Source of the DNA: Prostheceraeus crozeri | Lineage: Eukaryota; Platyhelminthes; Polycladida; Euryleptidae | Direction of reading: 5' to 3' | Length of the DNA stretch: 64,000 nt | Assembly (NCBI GenBank): GCA_907163375.1 | Contig: CAJQUW010012660.1 | Coordinates: forward strand, 1 to 64,000 | In this document: piece after piece, positions 21,593-32,569 of the stretch | How the letters are laid out: each line of letters begins with the position of its first letter | Numbering within the stretch: position 1 is the stretch's first letter | Program-made: the position numbers and the translations under genes | Notes under the pieces: generated by a model | Told to the model about the DNA's origin: nothing | Databases searched by the model: none | The model's input: only the letters and a program-made list of their open reading frames with translations

Positions 21593-23660
21593 CATATGTG
21601 TGTTCCATGTACAGCCTATATGTCAAGAAAATTCATGCACGAAACAAAATATAAAAGCATCTTACAGAGCTAAGATGATGTAATACACTTAGTACCTTCC
21701 ACAAAAAATGTAGCCTACGCTGTTTATAGACACTGCCTTCTTAGAAAGCCTGTATTAGCCTAATATGCAAATTGGGCAGCCCACATAATCAGTAATAGAA
21801 ACAGGCTAAGCTTAGTATATGCATGTACATGGTTTCCTATGCAGCAGGGCGTGAAATCGGTACGGTAACGCAATATCATAATACATTTCAAATATAAAAA
21901 TAATGTCTAATCAATGTAAGCAGTTAACTTAACTTAATTAATCAACTTCGGATAACTCGTCAAATAAGATTATTCGTCTTGGTCGGCCGCTCCCGACATG
22001 TGACGAGTTAACCGAATACTACTGCGCATGTGCATTGTGCAGTGATGTGGAGGCCTGGCTCTTAGAACTGCAACTTTGATACATAACCTTAAAATCTCAA
22101 AGTTGCAATTTTGGTGCTTCCAACTATGAAAATCTCCAAAACTGACTGATTTTCTAATAACACCGCAAGCATTTTTTTCTGGATATTTTTACCGATTTTA
22201 CTCGATTTGATAAAGGAAATCGCTATCTGTCTTAACGATGTCCAAATTTTTGATATAGCATAACACGTAGTCAACAGAGCGCTTTAAGGAAACCGGTTTT
22301 TGTCTAATAGGACCCATCAGGCAGGGAATCAGATGCATTCACAATTCAAGTTGCTGAAAGGAAGCATCCATCATGTGCTGCCATATTAGACCAAAAAGTA
22401 AACGCCAATTTTGTTATATTAGAGCTAATAAAGTCATTTCAGAAAAAAAGAAAATATTGCACGAAGACATATCTATCCCTAGTTGTCGATCAGAAGCATT
22501 TAACCAATATCAATTTCCTTAGATCATCATTGCATTAAAATTTATATGGAATTGTGAATGCTGGATTCCCATATTCCTAATTAATCAGTGATCAGTTATA
22601 TTTTACAATTCGATTTCATCTCACCAAATAGAAAATGTGGATGTTCTAAAAGCTAGAGATACTTTTTACTTTTAATGAACTGCGATGCTATATTTAGAGT
22701 TGCAAACAATCAATCCTTAAGCTATAGGCCTACACCTAATTCAATTTGTCCTTGTCTATACAACATGCTTACCTGACTATCCAATGCGTCGTGATAAATA
22801 GTGTTGTGTTTCAATGTACATGTGGCGTCATCTTGGCAAACAGTCACCTGCTAACTTTCTCTATGTAACGGTGCAAAATTTTAAATCTTTTTTAAAAAGT
22901 ACAAGAACTATGTTAAAGTTACACATAGCTATGAAAAATCTCTCAATTTTTTGTATAAGTTTAGCGTTGGAAGTTTGATCCATGAAAGCTGTTAATCAAG
23001 AAGGCCATGGTGTGATCAATATGGTTTATGTCATATGATATCCATGGTATTTGATATTCGTCATAGAGATACTATCCATGCATTGCCCATGTGAATTGTC
23101 GCATAATCAGGTCATAGAAACCAGTTTCGTGAAAGCAACGAACTCCTCATCGCTTTTAAAGCTGCAAAAAATGCATATATGAGAACGAAAGTGATACATA
23201 TGCTACACTGAAATTTATTTATGTGATGAGCATGCAGAAGGCATAGAAGTAGATGATAATAAATTGATACGAACAGACGATTGATATCTTGCTAGCGTGC
23301 TATGATGTCATACAGAAAAATCTATGGTTTTTGAACTGACGAATTGCAAAGTCAATTTATAGTATATCCTATGGTATATCAAGTTGAATTGTGAAGTCTG
23401 CTTTGCATAGTGCAAGCCATAGGGTAGAGAATAAATAGAAAGTACAGTGATATAACGTCAATGAATGATGTTGCATGCGTCCAATGTAAGTAATTATTAA
23501 GCATTGAAAGTTTTCCTTCTGGTGGATCCACCGGCAGAATTGCAAACTATAAACACTAAATATTACATTCACAAATGACTCTGCTTTCAATTCATTTTAT
23601 CACTGTCATGAATACATGTTGGACAGAGCTGATCATAGCATAGAGTAGGATGTAAGTAGT
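21593..23660. other. Stretch with no recognisable gene
   Basis: AT-rich sequence. A small inverted pair, ACTCGTCA and TGACGAGT, brackets a GGTCGGCCGCTCCCGAC patch at 21,955-22,012. Nothing else stands out. Confidence 0.45.
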
Positions 23661-23669
23661 ATGAAACAA

Positions 23670-25075
23670 GTTGGATATCAAAAGGAATGAATATTTGCTG
23701 AAGTGGAAATTAAGCCAATTTGCAAGGGAAGCTTCACGAAAAGTCGTGCTCTTAATTTGCTTTCTTGGCTGAAATTTCAAGTTTTATTTCAATTTTCACC
23801 GGCATGAATTTGTGATTCATTAAATCCATGTTTCATCTGAATAGTGATGTGGACCCATTTACATCTTTCAAAGTGAAATAATATCAGTTCCTTCTGCATT
23901 TCCTGTTCAATCAGGTGTTCCCCAGGGATCAGTGATTGGACCATATCTTTTTGCCATCTTTATGTCTATTTTTTGCAATACATGCACCGAGTCAAAGATA
24001 TGTATAAGTCGCTGATGATGTCACAATTATTGAAACTGTCAACGAACATTCATTCTCCCACATGAAAAGAATTGTATCAACTATTTCTGAAATGGGTCTT
24101 TGACTGAACACTTCCAAATGTTCAACACTTTGCTTCCAGCGGTCAAGTAATCACGTATGTTCAGCTCATAATTCTGTATTTTCTTGTGTCTCAAGTAGAG
24201 TATGTATTTTAGGATTCATCATTACTGATACTCTGTCATGGGAAGATCAAATAGTAAATGTTATCAAAAAAGCGTCACAGCGTCTCTATGTTATCCGAGT
24301 TTTAAAGAAAATTTTGCATGTTGATGATCTCATAAACGTGTACCATTCATTGATTTCGTCACTGTTTTTGTATGCCTCACCAGTCTATGGTCGTTTAAAT
24401 GCTGTGCACACTAAAAAGTTACAGAATTTTCAAAATCGAGCTCATCTTATCATATGTGGTCGAGGCTGTGATTGTAGTAAATTTACATCGATCGAATCCC
24501 GTTTTGAAAAGGCTGCTGTTGACTTTCTGACGAAATGTGATTGTAATAAAGAACATCCTTTGAATAGCTATCTTCCGAAAAGAATGACTTTTACCTCTCA
24601 CTTCCGTCTTCCAGTCTGCCGCACTGAGAGAAGATTAAAGACATTTTTCACGTGTGCCTGTCAATTGGTCAACAGTAAAATGTCCTAGCCATGTATTTTC
24701 TACGTCGGTATGTGTATATCCGTTATGAATTCACTCCCTTGATATAATTTGATGTTTTTGTTTTCTTCGATCTTTTGTACATGTATCTTCATTTGACTTG
24801 TGTATGAAACTGTATTGATTTTCAATCGCATTCTTCAATCAAATAAACGCATTATATTCTATTCTATTACTATCATGATCAGTCAATTCCGTTGTAATTT
24901 CTGTAAAACTGCAAAAATTTGCATATCTCACATATGGCAACAATTACTAACTATATATCCCCTCAAGTTCATTTAATAAAATAAAATAAAATCGAAAGTG
25001 TATACACATTGGGGATTTAATAAATGCGGAGTTGCCACTCTACCTAATATACTTACTCTATGCTTCGTAGTACTC
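23670..25075 (+). repeat. Dispersed repeat family R1, copy 2 (split by a LINE)
   Basis: 23,670-23,885 matches 51,660-51,960 reversed (for example GCTGAAATTTCAAG and GGACCCATTTAC). 24,868-25,075 matches 51,290-51,470 reversed (for example TACACATTGGGGAT). The LINE at 23,880-24,866 replaces about 190 bp of the repeat, so it inserted into this copy with loss of sequence. Confidence 0.75.
23880..24866 (+). mobile_element. 5'-truncated CR1/Daphne-like LINE (3' RT part)
   Basis: RT motifs are readable: SGVPQGSVIGPYLFAIF at about 23,915, then ADDVTIIE near 24,015. An open C-terminal segment at 24,314-24,688 contains LFLYASPVYGRL and LQNFQNRAHLIICG. It ends with AATAAACGC and an ATTCTATTCTATT tail, the simple-repeat 3' end common in this group. 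At least two disruptions lie between the RT motifs and the C-terminal part. It belongs to the same family as the copy at 46.4-49.7 kb. Confidence 0.82.
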
Positions 25076-25199
25076 ATTACGAAGACCAAACTACAATCAG
25101 AATCCTCGAGCAAAAGTAGCCGTGAATTCAGTAATGAATAGATTTAGCAACTGAGCTTCTTAATGTACATGTACATGTACTTCCAAATAATTGTGTCCT

Positions 25200-26170
25200 T
25201 GAACATTCCATCTTCTTCTTCGTCCGTGCCTATATTTTCCCATTAGGTGGGGTCCTTGCGCACCCGAATCCTTGCGCACCTGAAGCTACTGTCTATAGCG
25301 TCCACCGGGGCCACTCGTAGTGTCTTCAAATTCTTCTGTATGTCGTCCATCCATCGCTTCCTCGGTCGCCCCCTTTGTCTTTTTCCTTGCACCACTTGTT
25401 CCATGGTCGCCCTTACTTTGTCGCTCTTCTCCATCCGCTGGACGTGTCCGTACCATCTCATTCGGATCTCTCTCACTATTTCCACAATAGGGGTCACTCC
25501 AAACTCCTTTCTTATCACTTCGCTTCTCACTCTGTCCATTAGAGTTACTCCTTTGATTCTTCTTAGCATTCTCATTTCTGTCCTTTCCAGAAGTTGCTCC
25601 TCTTTGAAAGTCATCGTCCAACATTTTGAGCCATATAGAAGTACGGGTCTGATCATATCCTTGTACACTTTCGTTTTTTATTTTCATTGACATCTTATCG
25701 CAGCGCACATGACTGCTGTCAGTTCTCTCCATTTTGTCCACACCGCCCTCACTCTGGTCTTGACTGCTTCTTCGGACCTCCTTTCTGATTGAGTGTCTGA
25801 TTGAGGTACTTGAAACTCTCTACTTGCTTTAGTCTCACACCTTGATTGTCTTTGATATCCGCAAGTGAATCATTCCTGCTGCTAACCATCACCTCAGTAT
25901 TGTTTGCGTTGACTTTCAGGCCTTTCTCTTGCATTCCATTTTGCCATCCCAACCATCTCTCTTGCATCTCTACCACAATACTCGTCACAATTGCCAAGGC
26001 GTCTGTGAACAACAGTTCCCAGGGCAGTCCTCTTCTATAGTCCTCACTAATTGCATCCAGTGCTACTGTGAATAGAAAAGGGCTCAGACCTGATCCCTGA
26101 TGCAAGCCTACGTTGATGTTGAAATTATCAGTTTTCCAAACTTGGTTCTTATAGCACTAGTTGCTCCCCG
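25200..26170 (-). mobile_element. RTE/CFDP2-like LINE fragment, 3' half of RT
   Basis: 26,105 to 25,749 covers the RT palm start (QGSGLSPFLFTVALD). The YADD position reads LFTDALAI, so the catalytic residues are not intact. 25,668-25,243 gives the conserved C-terminus: LLYGSKCWTM, TEMRMLRRIKGVT, MRWYGHVQRM and GRPRKRWMDDI. Frame changes near 25,750 and the missing 5' half make it a pseudogene copy. Confidence 0.85.
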
Positions 26171-26563
26171 ATAACTTGCTTCCACTAATTTTGAGCATCC
26201 TTGAACATTCCATGCAAAAGGTAAAAACAGCAAAAATTAATAATTCTTCCTCATGTGTTGTGGCGGTTATTCTAAGTGCCTAAACTTCTTTATCATCGAC
26301 AACTTTCAGCAGTAGGCCCTAATGTATACAATTTTGTCAGCCGCTTTGATTTGAATATTTCCAAGCAATGTTTTAGCTACAACTATTACAGTATGTGATC
26401 ATATTCCTACAATATTGCAATTCCATTTTAACTGACAAATTCTAGAGTGAATGTCGTCAATCGTCGACATATGCCTAATTAGAATAATCGGCTAGCTGGC
26501 GGAATGAGTGGTCGGCCCTGCCGGTCTTCAACATTTTCGCCGGAACGGGCCCGCGGCCGACAG

Positions 26564-26911
26564 TCAGTTCCAGCCCTGACCAACAGCACTAAAACTGTGA
26601 AGGTCAAAATCTAGTTCGTTCAAGGGGACAATTGGGCAGTACGCCTTGCACAGCATAACAGGGTTGTTAGCAGCCTCATCTGCCCGAGTAATAACGTATT
26701 CCTTCTGAAAGTTCGAAATAATGTTTTTGCGGCATTTATATCGCAGTGCTTCGTCAGAACGTAAGGATGGACAATTTTCCATTTGGAAGGATATGTAACT
26801 GCCAATAGCATTGAGGACAGCATCAGACCAATCCAAGAAATATGGATGTTTTAGGCAGTGTCGACTGTTGCTTTTTAACGCTGACTTCCGCAATTTCTCT
26901 ACAATGTGCAA
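26564..26911 (-). pseudogene. Penelope-like element N-terminal fragment
   Basis: The frame includes YVITRADEAANNPVMLCKAY, close to the VPADKAANN..VVCK phrase found ahead of the RT domain in Penelope-like elements. About 115 residues survive, and no RT domain follows. It is an isolated relic. Confidence 0.55.
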
Positions 26912-27521
26912 TCGCGGCCATCAACTCACGTGGTCTCAAGTTGGAAATAATGCTCAAGTCACCAGTAAAACCATATTTGGAGCATTTTTCGTGGCAAAAG
27001 ATGGCATTGCAGCAATAGCCAGGTTTGCTAATGAATCCTTTTTGATCTCATAAATTGAAGTGATTTGCAATTGAAGTTAGATTCTGGTTGAAACTGCTAA
27101 TGTAAATGATAATTTATTCTTATCTATACTAAAGTCAAAAGTCAAAACGTTTATTTCCAACTTGGAAAACGTAGTACAAATATATATAACATTGATGTGA
27201 TGAGTGATGAAATGATAAAAATGTCCATATACAATGAATGATGGATGGCGGATGAAATGTACAAGTAAGTGAAATGATGATACGGATCGGAAGAAAAAGC
27301 CATGCGTAAATCATTACATGCATTACAACTCAAATGTCAAAATTGATCATGAATTATCTGTATATTGAAAAACATGCATGTTCAATAATATTAACATTAT
27401 CTCACGTCTTAGTATTCTTATGAATGAATAAATCTTAGCTGTGATTTTGTATCTTTTCTGGATTAATTTCTTGTTTTATATAATAACCACAATTTGTTTA
27501 TAAGTTTTATTAGTAAGTTTT
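26912..27521. other. Stretch with no recognisable gene
   Basis: AT-rich, with ATGATGGATGGCGGATGA-type short repeats near 27,235. No coding or structural signal. Confidence 0.4.
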
Positions 27522-27703
27522 GGAGAGCCGGTCAATATATAATGCAAGGACAGATATACAGTAGTAAGCATTTAATCAGACAAAAATGAAGTTATCAAGC
27601 AACTCACCTGTAATCAAATTGACAATGATTGAGAGATATTTTTTTAATATTCCGTAGCAATGACCGGCTCTCCGTGTATTTCGTCCGTTAGTTATATATT
27701 GAC
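27522..27703 (-). other. Copy A of a 95-bp leader segment followed by a consensus splice donor
   Basis: 27,608-27,702 matches 32,475-32,567 with two substitutions and a 2-base length change in a T run. Read on the minus strand, copy A ends ATTACAG and continues GTGAGT, a consensus 5' splice site. Copy B instead continues directly into the LINE leader, CAAATAAATGG. Downstream of the donor is a CATTTTTGTC stretch (Sm-site-like). Then comes TGACCGGCTCTCC, the exact complement of GGAGAGCCGGTCA inside the 95-bp segment. It is either the unspliced 5' end of another LINE copy or a spliced-leader-type gene. Confidence 0.6.
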
Positions 27704-28015
27704 TGGGTAGAGATTTGGTTTTCAATCTATTTTATCAATTGGCATGAATACTCTTAACATCGAATCGATTTTGCTTGCTTTTGTTGGTACTTCCATTGTT
27801 AGAAGATAGGGGCAGGGTCAGAAGTTTCGTAGATATTCTCAGCATTGTTCAATACGGTTCAACATAGAAATCAAACAATAAAGAGCATGAAATATCAAGG
27901 CAGACCTTGATTTTTCATAGAAATCTATGCGACTGCTTTGGTATGGAATCAAGCTATTAATTTAAATGAGATTGGTGACCTGATTTATCTAAAGCTGCAT
28001 GTACTTGACAATTTA

Positions 28016-31000
28016 TTAGGATTTGTCTTTCTTCCTAACTTTATTTGAATTATTTTGATATTTGTAGGTACCATTCATTTCGGCGATACTGGGAGCAGTT
28101 ATTTTATAGTAGAATTCTTCTTTACAACTTATGTTTCTCAAGAATGGTGCAAATTTTTTTCTAATTTGGTCATATGCAGGACATTCAACAAAGAAATGAT
28201 ATATTGTTTCAACTTTTTGATTGTTGCAGGTTTCGCATAAACGTTCATCATATAATTTCTTACTTTTGTATATACCAGTCCTTCCCATAAGGTCATGGTT
28301 ATTAGCTCTATATTTTATCAACGTATTTATTTCCATTGGTACGTCTAGATGCTAAGGCTTCAAATTCATTTCGAATCTTGCTAATTCCAAATAATTTCTG
28401 CCAGTATTACTCTCTTTGGCACTATCGATCCATTGAGTGCGAAAGTATTCAAACAGAGTACTACGTGTACATTTCTCCATCATTTTTTTATCTACAGCAT
28501 TTTGATTTTGCCATAAGTGTAATAGGTTGACTTCTTTCAGTAACATCTTCACTTTGGCTGTCCATGTGTAGGAATATTGAGAGTCATTCATATGGTTATA
28601 AATTTCAGTATATATTTCTCTAGCCAAATTATTGTCTTTACTATTTATTAATTTTATCCAGAAAGTGATTGCCGCCTTATAGAAATAGAATTCTATTGGA
28701 AAAAGTCCGAATTCTCCGATCAAACAATAGTTTGGGGTTGATTTTGCCAAATGATAGTGATTCTTATAAAACTGGTACTGAATCTTATTCATACAATTTA
28801 GATTGTTGTGACAACAAAATTCAGCACAGTATTTCATTTTAAACAATGTTAACATTTCAAAAGTGTTCTTCACTATGCTTCCATTTACATGGCCGAATTC
28901 TCTTAACTTCTTTTCAGTCACATATGAAGCACGTTTTCCTTTTTTTACCAAGTGTTCAATATGTTATTTATTGTTTTTAGATATCCACATTCCAAGGTAT
29001 TTAAATTCATCAATTATATTTATATCGTATTTCATATTATTAATTTTTATTTTGATGCTATCACTGTTATGAAACTTGTTAAATATCATTGCTTTTGTTT
29101 TATCGAAATTAATTGTTAATCCATTTTCTGTACAAAAGTTTCCAACTAATTTCAGTTGATGCATCAACCCTGTCTCACTTTCACTCAACAGGAGAATGTC
29201 GTCTGCGTACGTAAGACATGCGATTTGAATATTACCTATCTTAATGGGTCGTGTGAAATCACTATAAACATTTATTTTGATGAGTAGGTCATTCATATAT
29301 ATGCAAAAAAGAGTTGGAGGGAGACTATCTCCTTGAGGTATACCATTTTGTAATTGAAATGGATTTGTCTCTTCCTTTATATAATACTTGAAATTGTTTT
29401 ACTGTCAGTAAATTAGTTATCGTGGTTAAAATTTTGCTGTCAGGTAAAACGTAATTCAGTTTGTTGATCAGCAATTTCTTCGGTATTGAATTGAATGCCT
29501 TGGACAAATCTACAAAGCATATATATAGCGGCATCTTTTTGTTCTTATATATTTGAATCGATTCTTTCAGTATAAATAAATTATTCAATGTTGAATTACC
29601 TTTTCTAAATCCCGTTTGACATGGGTGAATAATTTGATTATTATCCAACCATGTATTCAGTCTTTCATTTAAAATCTTTGTAAAAAGTTTTTCTAAACAT
29701 GAGGATAAGGTGATGCAGCGATACGAGGTTGTGTTTGCATTTCTCCTTTCTTATACATAGGAATAATTCAGTTTCGATTCCATGGTATTTCATAAAATTT
29801 TATCAAACATTTCTTGAAGGATGTCTACGGTTTCTGTTGCATTTTCTTTTAACATTTTATATACAAAGCGATCTGGTCCACTTGATTTAAAATTTTTTGA
29901 GTTTTTTATATTTGTTTCAATTTCGTTATATGTGAATTTAGTATCCAATAGCTCTGTTGGTGAATTTGTTCTCAGAGTCAAAAATCCTGGTAGGATGGAT
30001 GTTGCTGCTCGTAGTATCATTTTCTGTCATAACAGTCTTGAAATGTTCTGCAGTTAGGTTATTTTCTATGTGAGTCTTAGTTTGCTTTGGGTTGAGTATT
30101 TTCCAATACAGTTTGTGATCCCTATTTTGCTTTGCGGTTTGAAGTTCATTATATTTGATCTTTCTTAGGTACCGTTTTTCTTTTCTAATTTTTTTATTTA
30201 AAATTTTCCTTTGTGTCATTAAATTCATCAGATTTTCATTTGATTGATCAGTTTTATATTCCGCTACTATTCCTCTATAATTTCTTCGTAGTTTTCTTAA
30301 TTCATCCGTGTAGATGCGCTTATTATCACATGCGCATTTATTTTCAAAAGCTTTTGTTTTATTTTTGTATAGTTCATCATAAATATTTGTTGCTGACAAT
30401 AGTGTTGACTTAATACTATTCCTGAGAATTTCACAATCTTCAACAAATTTACACGAGTTGAAATTGTTTTTATTTGTATCAGTCCATTTGAATGGTCTTA
30501 TTGCTTTTATCTTCAATGCCTGATGGCATTTCGTATTTAGCCTAACTGGAGTTTACGTATTCATTTCAATCTCAAATGTTAATGGCGAATGATCAGTGTA
30601 TAATAGGCTCATGGACTTCAAAAGATAGGATAAGATAATCGACTACAGATTTTCGAATTTCATTATGTTGCATTCTATTAAAAGTACATTTTTCGCCGAT
30701 AATGTCTGAAGTCTCAAATCTTCCATTTGCAATTATCAAAGATGTTTCATTACGAAATGAAATTATTTTACGACCATTAGTGTTTATAGTTTTATCTTCA
30801 GACATTCTATGCGGCAGGTCACTGTTTTTATTGGCACTTTCATTAGAGATTCTTACATTTAGGTCACCAATCATTATTATATGCTGCATATTATGCTTTA
30901 TTTTATATCGCTTGATTTTCTCAAAATATTCGTTATCTTTATAATTAGATTCTCTGTTTTCTCTGTATGATATCATGAGGAATATCTCATTTAAATCTGT

Positions 31001-31746
31001 CCATTTACTATTTACCAATTTGAGTATCAGCACGATTTCTTTCTCACTATCTATGTATTCAGTTCTATTATCATTAAATAGATTTTCCTTTTATTATATA
31101 TATAAAACAGAAAAATCTTATATTATACAGACTCTCCTTTTATATTTCTACCTTTCGTCTTGTTCTCGTACGTTGTATGAAAGGCATTATAATTAGGTAT
31201 GGCAGGTAGATCTACGTTGCTTTTTAAGTGTGTTTCAGTAAAGCATATATAATTTGCCTCTTTCATATCATTCAAAAGATTTGTGTCATTAAATTTTCCA
31301 TCATTAAGGCCAATAATATTGACATAATAAAATTTCATTTTCGTTATCGCATTCAAACAAGTATTATCATTTATGTCCTCACTAGCCTCTTCTTCCGACT
31401 CCATGTTAAACATAGCGCCTGGTGTTTGGAGTGTGATGAGTGTCTCTGTTTTCTGTTCTGTAGTTTGTGTGTAGTGGTCGCACTGGTGGTGGTGGTGCGC
31501 TTGGTGAGTTGATTGGGTAGTAACTTGGGTAGTCTTCGGTGCCTCTTCTGACTCTGAATCGTTCTTCATCTTGTCTTTGTTGAAGTTGTGGTTCATTTTT
31601 TCTTCTCTCTTGATGCTCATATCTTCGCTCGTTGTCGTCTCTTCTTGGTTGGTATCTTCTGTAGTTGTTTCTTCTGTAGTAGTTGTAATTGTTGTTGTTG
31701 TCGTATCTTGGTCTTCTGAAATAACATTGGGAGTTGTAGTGTCCAT
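28016..31746 (-). pseudogene. LINE ORF2: endonuclease, reverse transcriptase, C-terminal zinc-knuckle-like region
   Basis: Endonuclease: FYYVNIIGLNDGKF near 31,330 and FTETHL near 31,240, then MIGDLNVRI and SVVDYLILS (31,033-30,593). A lysine-rich linker spans 30,516-29,938, with RT entry at FKSSGPDRFVYKML (29,880). RT core: GFRKGNSTLNNLF and FVDLSKAFNSIP (29,600-29,480), then the catalytic TYADDILLL at 29,210. The C-terminus has RLCETCNNQKVETIYHF and VECPAY (about 28,220). At least six frame or stop disruptions, near 31,120, 30,590, 29,940, 29,790, 29,320 and 28,960, make it inactive. The first about 110 codons, rich in threonine, overlap ORF1 and may not be translated. Confidence 0.85.
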
Positions 31747-32467
31747 ATCTTTCGCAGTAGTGGCAGTTTACATTCGGTCTTCTCCATGTTCGCTGGTAGT
31801 TTTCTTCTCTGTTGTCATTTCGTTGTTGTTGTTGTTGCTGTTGCTGTAGTAATTGCTGTTGCTGCTGTTGTTGTTCTTGTTTGATTTCAATTTTTTTAAT
31901 CTTTTCATTGATGTCGTTTAGCTTTCTTAGGATATCAGTCTGAATAATGTCATCCTCACTTTCATCGTCTGAGTCATCGTTGTTTTGATCTTCGTGTTGT
32001 CTTATTTTGCTGTTCAGGTGTTCGATTTCTTCGTATTGCTCAGTTAGCTCTCGCTCGCATTTTCTTATTTTTTCGTCTAATTTCCTGATTTTCTCCTTGT
32101 CATCGTCCATTTGCAATTGATAGCTGTTTATTGTTGTCAAAAGATCTTCTCTCGTTTTCGCTTGCTTCTTCATTTCTTCTTCCATTTCTGATATTTTGTG
32201 CAGTGGGTTTGTTCTGTGCTGTTCTGTGATGTGTGTTATGTTCTGTAATTCGGCAGGAAATAACAATGAAATACAGCTTTTACAGATGAACTTTCTCTTG
32301 CTGTGTTTGAAATACTTTAAAATTTCATAGTCGGGTAGGTACACACAATGGATGTGATAAAATTCAGCACATTTTTCACAATTCAACTGCATCTCACCAC
32401 TCTTGACTTCCTGTACACACTGTTCGTACACTACTTGGGATGTTTCGACTTCTTGAGATGATTCCAT
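31406..32467 (-). CDS. LINE ORF1: PHD finger, coiled coil, CCHC knuckle (353 aa)
   Basis: Open frame from an ATG at 32,467. Residues 12-70 hold a PHD-like zinc finger (C-x-x-C in CEKCAEFYH, HC, then CKSC). Residues 95-205 form a charged coiled coil (EEEMKKQAKTREDLL..., ending in glutamine runs encoded by CAA/CAG repeats). A CCHC knuckle, CHYCERYGHYNSQC, is at about 236-249, followed by arginine/tyrosine-rich and proline-rich tails. In LINEs such ORF1 proteins bind the element RNA. The long glutamine runs are low-complexity expansions. Confidence 0.85.
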   Translation of the reverse strand: MESSQEVETSQVVYEQCVQEVKSGEMQLNCEKCAEFYHIHCVYLPDYEILKYFKHSKRKFICKSCISLLFPAELQNITHITEQHRTNPLHKISEMEEEMKKQAKTREDLLTTINSYQLQMDDDKEKIRKLDEKIRKCERELTEQYEEIEHLNSKIRQHEDQNNDDSDDESEDDIIQTDILRKLNDINEKIKKIEIKQEQQQQQQQLLQQQQQQQQRNDNREENYQRTWRRPNVNCHYCERYGHYNSQCYFRRPRYDNNNNYNYYRRNNYRRYQPRRDDNERRYEHQERRKNEPQLQQRQDEERFRVRRGTEDYPSYYPINSPSAPPPPVRPLHTNYRTENRDTHHTPNTRRYV

Positions 32468-32474
32468 TTATTTG

Positions 32475-32567
32475 CTGTAATCAAATTGACAATGATTGAG
32501 AGATATTTTTAATATTCCGTAGCAATGACCGGCTCTCCGTGTATTTCGTCCGTTAGCTATGTATTGA
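32475..32567 (-). repeat. Copy B of the 95-bp leader segment, fused to LINE ORF1
   Basis: About 96% identical to copy A at 27,608-27,702, in the same orientation. The shared part stops exactly at the point where copy A shows a splice donor. ORF1 starts 8 bases further on, so this segment acts as the LINE 5' leader. Confidence 0.85.
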
Positions 32568-32569
32568 AA

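Larger units (their letters stand above)
27720..32567 (-). mobile_element. Near full-length APE-type LINE with two ORFs
   Basis: Order on the minus strand: leader (32,567-32,468), ORF1 (32,467-31,406), overlapping ORF2 with endonuclease, RT and C-terminal Cys/His segment (about 31,746-28,016), then roughly 300 bp of 3' UTR. ORF1 is open while ORF2 carries several disruptions. Base composition is AT-rich like the surroundings. The clade is uncertain; the PHD finger in ORF1 suggests a CR1/L2-group or Jockey-group LINE. Confidence 0.85.

Noticed and set aside
3518-26580. hAT-like ends (CCCTGC / CCCTGAC) at about 3,520, 4,310 and 26,570
   Set aside because: No matching opposite ends and no 8-bp duplications could be found; chance similarity of a six-base end is likely.
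31571-31849. Valine/serine-rich plus-strand frame opposite LINE ORF1
   Set aside because: It is the complement of the glutamine, asparagine and threonine codon runs of the LINE ORFs.
27608-32567. Direct 95-bp repeats read as LTRs of a retrotransposon
   Set aside because: The enclosed element is an APE-type LINE and the repeat boundary coincides with a splice donor; LTR hallmarks (TG...CA ends, primer-binding site) are absent.
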